From NCBI RefSeq assembly GCF_003751445.1, contig NZ_RJUU01000002.1, positions 806,001-870,000 on the forward strand: 64,000 nucleotides of DNA, in the 5' to 3' direction. Origin of the DNA: Streptomyces sp. 840.1 (lineage in GTDB: Bacteria; Actinomycetota; Actinomycetes; Streptomycetales; Streptomycetaceae). A program made the position numbers and the translations under genes. Positions 1 through 8,850 of the stretch are shown here, piece after piece. Positions within the stretch are counted from its first letter, which is position 1, and each line of letters begins with the position of its first letter. The notes beneath the pieces are model-generated. The model was not told where the DNA came from. It did no database searches and saw nothing but the letters and a program-made list of their open reading frames with translations.

Positions 1-720
1 AGTCGCGTTGAGGTGGTAGCCGAGGCGCTCGGGCAGCAGATCGATGTCGTACGAGAGCGCGCCGGAGGACTCCAGTGACTCCAGGCGGCGCGCGACGCGC
101 CCCTTGGACCAGCCGGTGACCTCGGCCAGCCGCGTGTGCGAGGTCCGGCCGTCCTCGGCGAGCGCGTCGAGGAGCGGGGCATCCTTGTCGTCCGGGGGTA
201 CGTGCGGGCCGGCCGGGGCGGGGGGCGGGGCGCCCGCCAGCCGCTGCTCCTGCTCGGGCGTGAGATGTCCGCCGTAGCCGGTCCAGCCGGACGTGCCCCG
301 GTCCTCGAAGGGGTGGATGAGCAGGTCGATGCTCATGTCGAGCACGGCGGCGGACCTGGGCAGCTGCTGGAGCAGCATGTCCTCGCGCCGGGCGTCCAGC
401 GGCGAATGGATGACGCAGATGATCTCCGAGCCGCCCGAGGCGATGCTCGCGTAGGCGATGTCGGGGCGCCGGGTGAGCGAGTCGGCCAGCGGGCCGACCC
501 GGTCGGGGCGGCAGCGGATGCGCGCGACCCACCGCGCCTCCCCGTACACCGCCGGATCGACCAGGCCCACCACGCGCATCACCCCGCTGCGGCGCAGGGC
601 GTGGTATCGGCGGGCCGCGGTCTGCTCGGAGACCCCGTTCACCTCACCGATGAGCCGGAACGGGGCGCGCGGCGCGAACTGGAGCGAACGGAGGATCTGC
701 ATGTCTACGGCGTCGATCAC
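1..720 (-). CDS. Lrp/AsnC-family regulator, double-unit type (C-terminal part beyond window)
   Basis: DNA-binding transcriptional regulator of the leucine-responsive/AsnC type. Reading from the GTG at 718-720, the first ~50 residues form a winged HTH (VDMQILRSLQ, then EQTAARRYHALRRSG). A ligand-binding half of the AsnC type follows, and after an Ala/Pro-rich linker a second HTH begins (DALAEDGRTSHTRLAEV, KGRVARRLESLESSG, about residues 185-218). Two Lrp units in one chain is a known actinobacterial arrangement. The reading frame is still open at position 1, so the gene is partial. It is divergent from the MFS exporter at 881 with about 160 bp between them, which suggests it controls that gene (inference). 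The GTG start is chosen from where homology begins; no strong Shine-Dalgarno is visible. Confidence 0.8.
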   Translation of the reverse strand, partial: MIDAVDMQILRSLQFAPRAPFRLIGEVNGVSEQTAARRYHALRRSGVMRVVGLVDPAVYGEARWVARIRCRPDRVGPLADSLTRRPDIAYASIASGGSEIICVIHSPLDARREDMLLQQLPRSAAVLDMSIDLLIHPFEDRGTSGWTGYGGHLTPEQEQRLAGAPPPAPAGPHVPPDDKDAPLLDALAEDGRTSHTRLAEVTGWSKGRVARRLESLESSGALSYDIDLLPERLGYHLNAT

Positions 721-880
721 GGTGGAAGTGTGCCATGTCGCACGAAGGCCATGGAGGTTTCTTCCTGGTTCGGGCAGCTGCTTCGTTGATTCCGGCTGAC
801 GTCACCGATGCTGGCGACCGGGGCCGACGGGCCCCCGCTGGACATCGACCGCGGCGCCCGCGCCGCAAAGGAGTGCATCC

Positions 881-2470
881 GTGAACGTCACACCCTCGGC
901 GAGCGGGCCGGCCGACCGGCGGGCGGCCACGCTCGCCATGGCCTGCCTGGGCGTATTCGTCGCCTACTTGCCGGTGACCACCGTCTCCGTGAGCCTGCCC
1001 GCCATCCAGGCGGCCCTGGGCGCCTCCACGGCCCAGCTGGCATGGGTCCAGGACGCCTTCGTCCTGCCCATGGCGGCGTTCATCCTCACCGCCGGAGTGT
1101 TCGGAGAGGTCCACGGGCGCAAGAAGGTGTTCCAGGCGGGACTGCTGTTCTCCGCCGCCGGCGCCGCCGTCGCCCTGACCGCCCAGTCGATCCAGGTGCT
1201 GTGGGCCGGCCAGGCCCTCGCCGGACTCGGTGCGGCCGCGCTGCTTCCCACGACACTGGCCCTGATCAGCCACGCGGTGCCCGATCACCGGGAGCGCGGC
1301 AAGTTCATCGGTCTCTGGGCCACCTCACTGCTGCTGGCACTGGCCGTGGGCCCGCTGATCGCCGGAGTCATCCTGGAACACGCCGCCTGGCGGTGGATCT
1401 ATCTCCTGGTCATACCCGTCTCGCTCATCGCGATGGCGGTCGCCGCACGGCTGCTGACCGATTCGCGCGCCCCGCACGGCCGGCGCCTGGACTGGCCGGG
1501 CCAGCTCACCGCCGCGGCCGCGATCACCGCGCTGGTGTACGGCGTGATCGAGGGCGGCGCCGGATCGTTCACCGACACCCGGGTCCTGGTGGCGCTGTTC
1601 GTCGCGGTGGCCGGTGGCGTCGCCTTCGTCCTGGCCGAGCGGCGCAGCGACAGCCCGATGCTGGACCTGGCGCTGTTCCGCAGCCCCGCGTTCACCGCCA
1701 CCACACTCGTCGCGATGATCACCTTCCTGGCGCTGATCGGCTTCTTCTTCCTCCTGAGCCTCTACTTCGGCCTGGTGCAGCAGCTCGACACCCTCCAGGC
1801 GGGCTGGCGGCTCCTCATGGTCACCGGTGCCGCCATCGTCGCCGGCGCCCCCGTCGGGCGTCTGATGCACCGGGTGCCGGCCCGCGTCCTGATCACCGCC
1901 GGACTGCTCGTCGTCACCGGCTCACTGCTCTCGCTGACCACCGTCGGCGCGGATACCTCGTTCGCCTCCATCGCGTGGCGGCTGGCGCTGCTGGGCCTGG
2001 GCATGGGCGGCGTCCTGACCCCGATGACGGCCACCGCGGTCGCCTCCGTGCCCGGCCACCTGGCAGGCATGGCCGCAGCCGGCAACAACGCCTTCCGGCA
2101 GGTCGGCGGAGCACTCGGGCCGGCCGTCCTGGGCGCCCTGCTCACCGCCCGCGCCCTCGACACCTTCCCCGCCCACCTCGCCGACGCCGGGATCACCGGA
2201 GCGGCCGGGCAGAGCATCGCCGGGACCGCCCGCGCCGGCGGCCTCGGCGCGGTCGCCGCGATGAACCTGGGCGCCGGCACGGGACCGGCCCTGAACGCCG
2301 TGGGCGAGGCGTTCCTCGATGGCATGCGCCTCTGCCTGATCGTCGCCGCCGCCCTCACCCTGCTCGCCGCCCTGGTCTCCGCGGTCCTGCTGCGCCGCCC
2401 CCGCACGGCGTCCACCGTCGCGGCCTCCTCCAGCGGCGCGCCCGCCACCGAGCGGGCCCACGCGGGCTGA
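881..2470 (+). CDS. MFS drug-exporter-like transporter, DHA2 (14-helix) family
   Basis: Integral membrane proton-driven exporter of the major facilitator superfamily. The 529 residues contain about 14 hydrophobic helices; between helices 2 and 3 there is a motif-A-like loop (GEVHGRKKV), and helix 5 carries the DHA2 pattern GPLIAGVILEHAAWRWIYLL. Length fits the DHA2/EmrB-QacA group, which exports antibiotics and antiseptics; the substrate here cannot be told from sequence. The GTG start is supported by an AAAGGAG Shine-Dalgarno at 867-873. It is divergent from the Lrp/AsnC regulator and followed by a strong hairpin terminator at 2494-2536, so it is probably monocistronic. Confidence 0.85.
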   Translation: MNVTPSASGPADRRAATLAMACLGVFVAYLPVTTVSVSLPAIQAALGASTAQLAWVQDAFVLPMAAFILTAGVFGEVHGRKKVFQAGLLFSAAGAAVALTAQSIQVLWAGQALAGLGAAALLPTTLALISHAVPDHRERGKFIGLWATSLLLALAVGPLIAGVILEHAAWRWIYLLVIPVSLIAMAVAARLLTDSRAPHGRRLDWPGQLTAAAAITALVYGVIEGGAGSFTDTRVLVALFVAVAGGVAFVLAERRSDSPMLDLALFRSPAFTATTLVAMITFLALIGFFFLLSLYFGLVQQLDTLQAGWRLLMVTGAAIVAGAPVGRLMHRVPARVLITAGLLVVTGSLLSLTTVGADTSFASIAWRLALLGLGMGGVLTPMTATAVASVPGHLAGMAAAGNNAFRQVGGALGPAVLGALLTARALDTFPAHLADAGITGAAGQSIAGTARAGGLGAVAAMNLGAGTGPALNAVGEAFLDGMRLCLIVAAALTLLAALVSAVLLRRPRTASTVAASSSGAPATERAHAG

Positions 2471-2493
2471 GGGCCGGACCCCGAGGCACCTCA

Positions 2494-2536
2494 GCGGCTC
2501 CCGCGCACCGCCCGACGGCCGGTGCGCGGGAGCCGC
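2494..2536 (+). terminator. Rho-independent-type hairpin, perfect 17-bp stem
   Basis: Left arm 2494-2510 (GCGGCTCCCGCGCACCG) pairs perfectly with 2520-2536; loop 2511-2519. It lies 24 bp after the MFS stop codon. There is no U-tract, as is usual for streptomycete terminators. Confidence 0.8.
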
Positions 2537-2602
2537 CGCGTCGTGCGTCCGCCGCTACCGGCAGACTGTGGCCAAGGGAGAACCGCACCCACAAGGAGCA
2601 CG

Positions 2603-3475
2603 ATGGATTCCCTCTCCACCGCCGCCGCCCCGGCCCTCGCCGCGCTGCTCGACGACTTCTCCCTGGAGATGACGGGCAAGGACGTGCCCGCGCTCGAAGA
2701 GGCCCGCGACCGGATACCCGCCGGCACCCGGATCAACATCACCTTCCTCGGCAGCGAGGACCCGGACACACGCCTGGCCGCGGCCCGCACCGTCCGGCGG
2801 CTCGGCTGCACCCCGGTCCCGCACATATCGGCCCGCCGGCTGCGCTCCCGGCCGGAACTGGAGGAGTTCCTCGCCGCCCTGCGCTCCGACGGCACGGCCG
2901 GCGACGTCCTGGTCGTCGGCGGCGACCCGGCCACACCCCACGGCCCCTACGACGACTCCCTCGCGGTCATCGGGTCGGGGCTGCTCCAGTCCTACGGCGT
3001 ACGGCACGTCGGCATCAGCGGATACCCCGAGGGGCACCCGGCCATCGCCGCCCCGGCGCTCTGGTCCGCGATCGAGGACAAGACCACGGCCCTCGCCCGG
3101 CACGGCCTGTCCGGTGACATCATCACCCAGTTCGGCTTCGACGCCGGACCGGTCCTCGCCTGGGTCGAGGCGGTACGCAGACGCGGAATCGACGCACCCG
3201 TGCGCGTCGGCGTCCCCGGGCCCGCCGGAATCAAGCGGCTGATGACGTACGCCACGCGCTTCGGCGTCGGCACGAGCACGTCCGTCGCGAAGAAGTACGG
3301 CTTCTCGCTCACCAACCTGATGGGCACGGCCGGACCGGACCGCTTCATCCACGCCCTGGCCGAGGGCTACGACCCCCACCGCCACGGCGTACTCAAGCTG
3401 CACTTCTACACCTTCGGCGGGATCGGGGCCACGTCGCGGTGGATCACCGAGTTCCGGGCCGGCGCGGGCGGCTGA
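2603..3475 (+). CDS. Methylenetetrahydrofolate reductase family protein (MetF-like)
   Basis: Predicted cytoplasmic flavoprotein of the MTHFR superfamily, which reduces 5,10-methylene-THF to 5-methyl-THF for methionine synthesis and one-carbon metabolism. The 290-residue length is close to bacterial MetF. The TIM-barrel landmarks are recognisable: NITFLGSEDPDTRL near the N-terminus, then TPVPHISARRL, the central strand DVLVVGGDPATPHGPYDDSL, and QFGFDAGPVLAWVEAVRRRG followed by PVRVGVPGPA. It is diverged from canonical MetF, so it may act on another folate-linked substrate. The ATG at 2603 is preceded by AAGGAG at 2593-2598. It is convergent with the ABC exporter genes, whose last stop is only 23 bp away. 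Confidence 0.75.
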   Translation: MDSLSTAAAPALAALLDDFSLEMTGKDVPALEEARDRIPAGTRINITFLGSEDPDTRLAAARTVRRLGCTPVPHISARRLRSRPELEEFLAALRSDGTAGDVLVVGGDPATPHGPYDDSLAVIGSGLLQSYGVRHVGISGYPEGHPAIAAPALWSAIEDKTTALARHGLSGDIITQFGFDAGPVLAWVEAVRRRGIDAPVRVGVPGPAGIKRLMTYATRFGVGTSTSVAKKYGFSLTNLMGTAGPDRFIHALAEGYDPHRHGVLKLHFYTFGGIGATSRWITEFRAGAGG

Positions 3476-3497
3476 CCTCGGGTCCCGTCCGGCCCGG

Positions 3498-5270
3498 TCA
3501 GGACGAGGGCGACGGCTCGCCGTGCCACGAGCACCAGAGCGCGGCGTACGCGCCCCCGGCCGCCACGAGCTCGTCGTGCGTGCCGAGTTCGGTGACCCGG
3601 CCGTCCTCCATCACGGCCACCCGGTCGGCGTCGTGCGCCGACTGCAGCCGGTGCGCGATGGCCACGACCGTCCGGCCCTCCAGGACGGCGGCGAGCGCGC
3701 GCTCGGTGTGCCGGGCCGTCCTCGGGTCGAGGAGCGCGGTGGCCTCGTCGAGTACCAGCGTGTGCGGATCGGCCAGCACCACCCGGGCCAGGGCGAGCTG
3801 CTGAGCGCGGGCCCCGTCCGGCCGGTGCCCGCCATGACCCAGATCGGTGTCCAGCCCGTCCGGCAGCTCGTCGGCCCACCCGGCGCCGACGGCGGCCAGC
3901 GCCGCGCGCAGTTCCGCGTCGGTGGCCCCGGCCGCGGCGATCCCCAGGTTCTCCCGGACCGTGCCCAGGAACACGTGATGCTCCTGGGTGACCAGCACGA
4001 CGTGCCTGCGCAGCCGGTCGGGGTCCAGGCCGGCCACCGGCACCCCGCCCACCGTCACCGAGCCGGTGCGCGGGGTGTCCATGCCCGCCAGGAGCCGGCC
4101 CAGGGTGGTCTTGCCCGCGCCCGAGGGGCCGACGATCACCAGCCGCTCCCCGGGCCGGACCGTCAGGTCGACGCCGTGCAGGACGTCGTCCCCGCCGTCG
4201 TAGGCGTAGCGCACCCCGGCCACTTCGATCCGGTCGTCGGCCGGTGCGGGAGAGGAGGCAGGCGCCGGCCGTGCCGCCGTGCCGATCCCCTCCACCCTCG
4301 CGAACGAGGCACGGCTGCTCTGGAGCTGTTCCATCTGCTGGAGGATGACGTCCAGGGGCTGGGACAGCTGTCGCAGGTACAGCGCGGAGGCGACGACGGC
4401 GCCGAGGCTCATCGCACCGTGGTCGTGCAGCACCCCGCCGATCAGCAGGACACCGGCCACCGGGATGACGTAGGAGACGTCCACGGCCGGGAAGAGCACA
4501 CTGCGCAGGAACAGCGTCCGGGTCCGGGTGCGCCGGCACGCGTCGATGCTCTCCCGGCACGCCGCGAGGCGGCGCCGCTGCAGTCCCAGTGCCTCGACGG
4601 TACGGGCGCCCGAGGCGGTCGCGGCGAGCTGCTCCGCGAGCTCCGAGTTGGCGGCTCCCTCGGCGAGGTACGCGCCCAGGGCCCGGCGCAGGTACCAGCG
4701 CGCGGCGAACCAGATGCCGAGCAGGCCCAGCACCCCGAAGGCGCCGAGCAGCGGGTCGAGCGCGAAGACCGCCCCGAGGATGAACAGCGCCTGGACCCCC
4801 GCGACGAGGACCTCGGGCCCGGAATCCCGCAGGGTCGCGCCGACCGAGGCGACATCGGCGGTCCCGCGCGTCATCAGGTCGCCCGTGCCGGCCCGCTCGA
4901 CGGTCGCGGCGGGCAGCGCGAGCGCCCGGTCGGCGAACTGCTCCCGGACCCGGGCCAGGGTCCGCTCACCGAAGCGGTGCGCGACGAGGCCTGCGTAGCG
5001 GACCAGCAGCAACTGCACCACGGCGAAGACGAGGATGGTGAGCGCCAGGCGGTCCACCTCGGCCACCCCGCCGCCCGCCCGCACCGCGTCGACGATGCGG
5101 CCGAGCAGCCAGGGGCCGGCCAGCCCGGCAGCGGCGGCGAGTGCGTTGAGCCCGGTCATGGCGGCGAAGGCACGGCCGTCCAGCCGGATCAGCCGGAGCG
5201 CGGCCCGGCGGACCAGGAACGGTTCGGCGACGGGCAGGGCCCGGTCCGCCGCCCCGGCGCCGGCGGTCAT
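3498..5270 (-). CDS. ABC exporter half-transporter, subunit with intact Walker A and degenerate signature
   Basis: Membrane ABC exporter subunit: an N-terminal six-helix domain (about residues 30-315) followed by a nucleotide-binding domain (about 345-590). Walker A is canonical (GPSGAGKT, near residue 380), the Q-loop reads LVTQEHHVFLG, Walker B is LVLDEA and the switch His is present (IAHRL). The ABC signature is destroyed: LSGGQ is replaced by RPDGARAQQ near residue 480. The start overlaps the stop of the upstream partner (5267-7015) by 4 bp, so the two are translationally coupled and almost certainly form a heterodimer with a single working ATP site. Substrate unknown. The pair at 7069-10697 is a clear paralogue. 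Confidence 0.85.
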   Translation of the reverse strand: MTAGAGAADRALPVAEPFLVRRAALRLIRLDGRAFAAMTGLNALAAAAGLAGPWLLGRIVDAVRAGGGVAEVDRLALTILVFAVVQLLLVRYAGLVAHRFGERTLARVREQFADRALALPAATVERAGTGDLMTRGTADVASVGATLRDSGPEVLVAGVQALFILGAVFALDPLLGAFGVLGLLGIWFAARWYLRRALGAYLAEGAANSELAEQLAATASGARTVEALGLQRRRLAACRESIDACRRTRTRTLFLRSVLFPAVDVSYVIPVAGVLLIGGVLHDHGAMSLGAVVASALYLRQLSQPLDVILQQMEQLQSSRASFARVEGIGTAARPAPASSPAPADDRIEVAGVRYAYDGGDDVLHGVDLTVRPGERLVIVGPSGAGKTTLGRLLAGMDTPRTGSVTVGGVPVAGLDPDRLRRHVVLVTQEHHVFLGTVRENLGIAAAGATDAELRAALAAVGAGWADELPDGLDTDLGHGGHRPDGARAQQLALARVVLADPHTLVLDEATALLDPRTARHTERALAAVLEGRTVVAIAHRLQSAHDADRVAVMEDGRVTELGTHDELVAAGGAYAALWCSWHGEPSPSS

Positions 5271-7015
5271 CGCACGGCCTTCCGGGACGCCGGGACCGTT
5301 CCGCCGACGGTGTCGTCCTCCGCGCCCCGGGACACCAGCGCGCGGTATCCGGGCTGCCCGTCCAGCAGTTCACGGTGGCTGCCGACGGCTGCGACGGTGC
5401 CGTCGGCCAGGTAGTAGACGGTGTCCGCCCGGTCCAGCAGGAGCGGCGACGTGCTGGTGACGACCGTGGTGCGGCCGGTCCGTGCGGCGTGCAGCCGGGC
5501 CGCGACGGCCGCCTCGGTGTGCGCGTCCAGTGCCGAGGTGGGCTCGACCGCCAGGAGCACCTCGGGATCGGCCAGCAGCGCCCGCGCCAGCCGGACGCGC
5601 TGGCGCTGTCCGCCGGAGAGGTTGCGGCCCTGCGCGTCGACCGGCGAGTCGAGCCCGTCCGGCAGACCGCGCACGATGTCCTGCGCCACGGCCGCGCGGA
5701 CGCTCAGGCCGATGGCCTCCTCGTCCCGGTCCCGCGCCCCCGAGATCACCTCGCGCAGCGGGCCGGCGAACAGGTCGGCCGCGTTGTCCGCGACCAGGAT
5801 GCGGTTGCGGACCCGCGTCAGGTCGATCTCGTCGAGGCGTATCCCGCCCCAGGTCGCGGCGGACTCCGCGAACCGGCCGAGGCGGTCGACCACCGCCGCG
5901 GAGTCCGACGGCCGGGCGCCGACGAGCGCGGTCAGCTCTCCGGGCGCCACCTCGACGCCGGACTCCGGGTCACGGAGCGCGGCGGGCGCCCCGGGCCCGT
6001 CCGAAGTCGCCGCACCGCCCGCCGAAGCGGGCTCCAGGGCCAGGAACCGGATGACCCTGCGGGCGGCGACCAGCCCCCGGCTCAGGTCGTAGCCGCCCTC
6101 GATGAAGAACGAGACCGGCACCACCAGCACCGCCGTGTACCCGTACACCGCGACCAGCTCGCCCACCGTGATGGTCCCCTGGGCGGCCATCCGGGCCGCC
6201 AGCCAGGTCACGACGCCGAGGAACAGGGTGGGCAGCCCGACACCGAGTGCCTGGATCCAGCTGGTCACCGTACCGACCCGGTACCCCTCCGTCCGCAGCT
6301 CCCGCGAACCCTGCCGGTAGCGCTCGCCGTACACGTCTTTGCCGCCGATGCCGTTGAGGACGCGCAGGCCCCCGACGATGTCCTCGAAGCGGGCGGCGAG
6401 CCCACCCTCCCGCTCCCGGTACGCCGCCTCGACCCCCTGCAGGCGCCACAGCAGCGGGCCGACCAGCACCGCGAGCAGCGGCACCCCGAGCAGCACCACC
6501 GCGGCGAGCAGCGGTGAGACGGCCAGCAGCAGCACGGCCACGACGACATAGGCGAGGACCGCGCCGACCCCGGGGCCGGTGATGGTCAGGGTTCCGGCGA
6601 TCACGGCGACATCGCGGAACCCGATCGTGACGACCTCCCCGCCAGTGACCCGGCGCGGCAGCTCCGCGCCCAGCACCGTCGCCTGCCGGACCACGACCGC
6701 CACGGACCGGAACGCGGCGTCCATCCGCACCCTGGTCATCGTGCGGTGCCGCATGATCGCCAGCCACGCGTTGAGCACCCCCACACCCAGCAACGCCGCG
6801 ACCCAGCCCGCCAGCGCGGGCCACCGGCCCGGTTCGAGTCCGTCGTCGATGGCCCGCGACAGCAGGTAAGGCGGCAGCGTGAGACAGACCATCCAGGCAC
6901 TGCCGAGCAGTGCGCCTGCGGCGATCCGGCGGCGCTGGCTGGTGATGAGCCACCACAGGTACCGCAGCGGCCCGCGACAGTCGGGGGTCCCCGGATCCGC
7001 GAAGGAATCTGTCAT
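5267..7015 (-). CDS. ABC exporter half-transporter, subunit with lost Walker A and intact signature
   Basis: Partner of the 3498-5270 subunit. Residues ~30-310 form the transmembrane domain; the C-terminal ATPase domain is partly dead. The Walker A position reads LVGARPSDSAAV (near residue 360) with no GKS/T, Walker B is LLAVEP (Asp replaced by Val) and the switch His is replaced (VTSTSP). The signature LSGGQRQR (near residue 463) is intact. In a head-to-tail dimer this signature would face the canonical Walker A of the partner, giving one complete and one dead site, as in the known heterodimeric exporters TM287/288, BmrCD and TmrAB. It is the first gene of the pair; the paralogous pair ends 53 bp upstream. 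Confidence 0.85.
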   Translation of the reverse strand: MTDSFADPGTPDCRGPLRYLWWLITSQRRRIAAGALLGSAWMVCLTLPPYLLSRAIDDGLEPGRWPALAGWVAALLGVGVLNAWLAIMRHRTMTRVRMDAAFRSVAVVVRQATVLGAELPRRVTGGEVVTIGFRDVAVIAGTLTITGPGVGAVLAYVVVAVLLLAVSPLLAAVVLLGVPLLAVLVGPLLWRLQGVEAAYREREGGLAARFEDIVGGLRVLNGIGGKDVYGERYRQGSRELRTEGYRVGTVTSWIQALGVGLPTLFLGVVTWLAARMAAQGTITVGELVAVYGYTAVLVVPVSFFIEGGYDLSRGLVAARRVIRFLALEPASAGGAATSDGPGAPAALRDPESGVEVAPGELTALVGARPSDSAAVVDRLGRFAESAATWGGIRLDEIDLTRVRNRILVADNAADLFAGPLREVISGARDRDEEAIGLSVRAAVAQDIVRGLPDGLDSPVDAQGRNLSGGQRQRVRLARALLADPEVLLAVEPTSALDAHTEAAVAARLHAARTGRTTVVTSTSPLLLDRADTVYYLADGTVAAVGSHRELLDGQPGYRALVSRGAEDDTVGGTVPASRKAVR

Positions 7016-7068
7016 GCGCAGACCCTAACGATCCCCGGCCCGGCCGATGGAGCCGGGGACCGTCCAGG

Positions 7069-8850
7069 TCAGCCGTGCCAGGACCGCCACAGCGCCGCGT
7101 ACGCGCCGTCCGCCGCCACCAGCTCGTCGTGGCTGCCCAGTTCGCTGATCCGCCCCTCCTCGACGACCGCGATCACGTCCGCGTCGTGCGCCGTGTGCAG
7201 CCGGTGCGCGATGGCCACGACCGTACGGCCGTCCAGCACCCGGGCCAGCGAGCGCTCCAGATGGCGGGCAGCGCGCGGGTCCAGCAGCGACGTAGCCTCG
7301 TCCAGCACCAGCGTGTGCGGATCGGCCAGCACCAGCCGGGCCAGCGCTATCTGCTGCGCCTGCGCCGGGGTGAGCACCAGACCGCCCGAGCCGACCTCGC
7401 GGTCCAGCCCCTCGTCCAGTGCCCCGGCCCAGCCGTCCGCGTCGACCGCGGCCAGCGACGCCCACAGCTCCGCGTCCTCGGCACCGGCACGGGCCAGCAG
7501 CAGGTTGTCCCGCAGCGTCCCCACGAACACGTGGTGCTCCTGGTTGACCAGCGCCACATGCGTACGCACGTGCTCGGCCGTCATCCGCGACAACTGCGCA
7601 CCGCCCAGGGAGACCTCGCCGGTGCGCGGCGCGTAGATACCGGCCAGCAGCCTGCCCAGCGTCGACTTGCCCGCACCGGACGGGCCGACGAGCGCGAGCC
7701 GGGTGCCCGGCGCGACGTCCAGCGACACCTGGTGCAGGACGTCGAGCCCTTCCCGGTAGCCGAAGCGCACCTCGTCGGCGCGCACGTCCCGGCCGTCCGG
7801 GGCCACCGCCGCGTCGCCCGCGTCCGGCTCGATCTCACGGACCCCCACCAGACGCGCCAGCGACACCTGGGCGACCTGCAGCTCGTCGTACCAGCGCAGG
7901 ATCAGGCCGATCGGGTCGACCATCATCTGCGCCAGCAGCGCGCCCGTGGTCAGCTGCCCGACGGTGAGCCAGCCCTCGATCACGAACCAGCCCCCGAGCA
8001 TCAGGACCGCGCCCAGGATCGTCACGTACGTGATGTTGATGACGGGGAACAGCACGGACCGCAGGAACAGCGTGTACCGCTCCCAGGCCGTCCACTCCTT
8101 GACCCGCTGGTCCGACAGGGCGACCCGGCCCGCACCCAGCCGGTGCGCCTCCACGGTCCGCCCGGCGTCCACCGTCTCCGCGAGCATGGCCGCGACCGCC
8201 GCGTAACCGGCGGCCTCCGAGCGGTACGCGGAGGGCGCCCGGCGGAAGTACCAGCGGCAGCCGATGATCAGCACCGGCAGCGCGACCAGCACCGAGAGCG
8301 CCAGCGGGGGAGCGGTGACCGCGAGCGCCGCCAGCAGCAGGCCCGCCCACACCACGCCGATGGCCAGCTGCGGCACCGCCTCGCGCATGGCGTTGGCGAG
8401 CCGGTCGATGTCGGTGGTGATCCGGGAGAGCAGATCACCCGTTCCGGCCCGCTCCAGCACACCCGGCGGCAGCCGGACGGAGCGCACGAGGAAGTCCTCG
8501 CGCAGATCGGCCAGCATTTCCTCACCGAGCATCGCGCTGCGCAGCCGCATCATCCGGGTGACCGCGGTCTGGATGACCAGCGCGACGGCGAACACCGCGG
8601 CGGTGCGCTCCAGATGGAGGTCGGTGACCCCGTCGGACAGGTCCTCGACGAGCCCGCCCAGCAGGTAGGGCCCGGCGATCGAGGAGACCACGGCGACCGT
8701 GTTGAGCAGGGTGACCACGATGAACGGCCGCCGGTGGCGCCGCATCAGCTCCCCGACGTAACTCCGTACGGTCGCGGGGGTGCCGACCGGCAGGGTGGTG
8801 GCCGACTCGGGCGCTGCCGGGTCGTAGGCCGGTGGTGCGACGCCGGTCAT
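7069..8850 (-). CDS. ABC exporter half-transporter, intact Walker A and degenerate signature (second pair)
   Basis: Same architecture as the 3498-5270 protein: six-helix membrane domain (about residues 40-330) then ATPase domain. Walker A GPSGAGKST is near residue 387, Q-loop LVNQEHHVFVG, Walker B LVLDEA, switch region IAHRL. The signature is replaced by LTPAQAQQ near residue 492. It overlaps the stop of the 8847-10697 gene by 4 bp. The two subunits form a heterodimer by the same logic as the first pair; substrate unknown. The lengths, gene order and positions of the degenerate motifs are the same in both pairs, showing a tandem duplication of a whole heterodimeric exporter. Confidence 0.85.
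   Translation of the reverse strand: MTGVAPPAYDPAAPESATTLPVGTPATVRSYVGELMRRHRRPFIVVTLLNTVAVVSSIAGPYLLGGLVEDLSDGVTDLHLERTAAVFAVALVIQTAVTRMMRLRSAMLGEEMLADLREDFLVRSVRLPPGVLERAGTGDLLSRITTDIDRLANAMREAVPQLAIGVVWAGLLLAALAVTAPPLALSVLVALPVLIIGCRWYFRRAPSAYRSEAAGYAAVAAMLAETVDAGRTVEAHRLGAGRVALSDQRVKEWTAWERYTLFLRSVLFPVINITYVTILGAVLMLGGWFVIEGWLTVGQLTTGALLAQMMVDPIGLILRWYDELQVAQVSLARLVGVREIEPDAGDAAVAPDGRDVRADEVRFGYREGLDVLHQVSLDVAPGTRLALVGPSGAGKSTLGRLLAGIYAPRTGEVSLGGAQLSRMTAEHVRTHVALVNQEHHVFVGTLRDNLLLARAGAEDAELWASLAAVDADGWAGALDEGLDREVGSGGLVLTPAQAQQIALARLVLADPHTLVLDEATSLLDPRAARHLERSLARVLDGRTVVAIAHRLHTAHDADVIAVVEEGRISELGSHDELVAADGAYAALWRSWHG

Noticed and set aside
808..3117. 769-codon open frame overlapping the MFS and MetF-like genes
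   Set aside because: It is a GC-driven shadow frame, rich in Arg/Gly/Pro and without homology; the frames at 881 and 2603 have ribosome sites and known folds.
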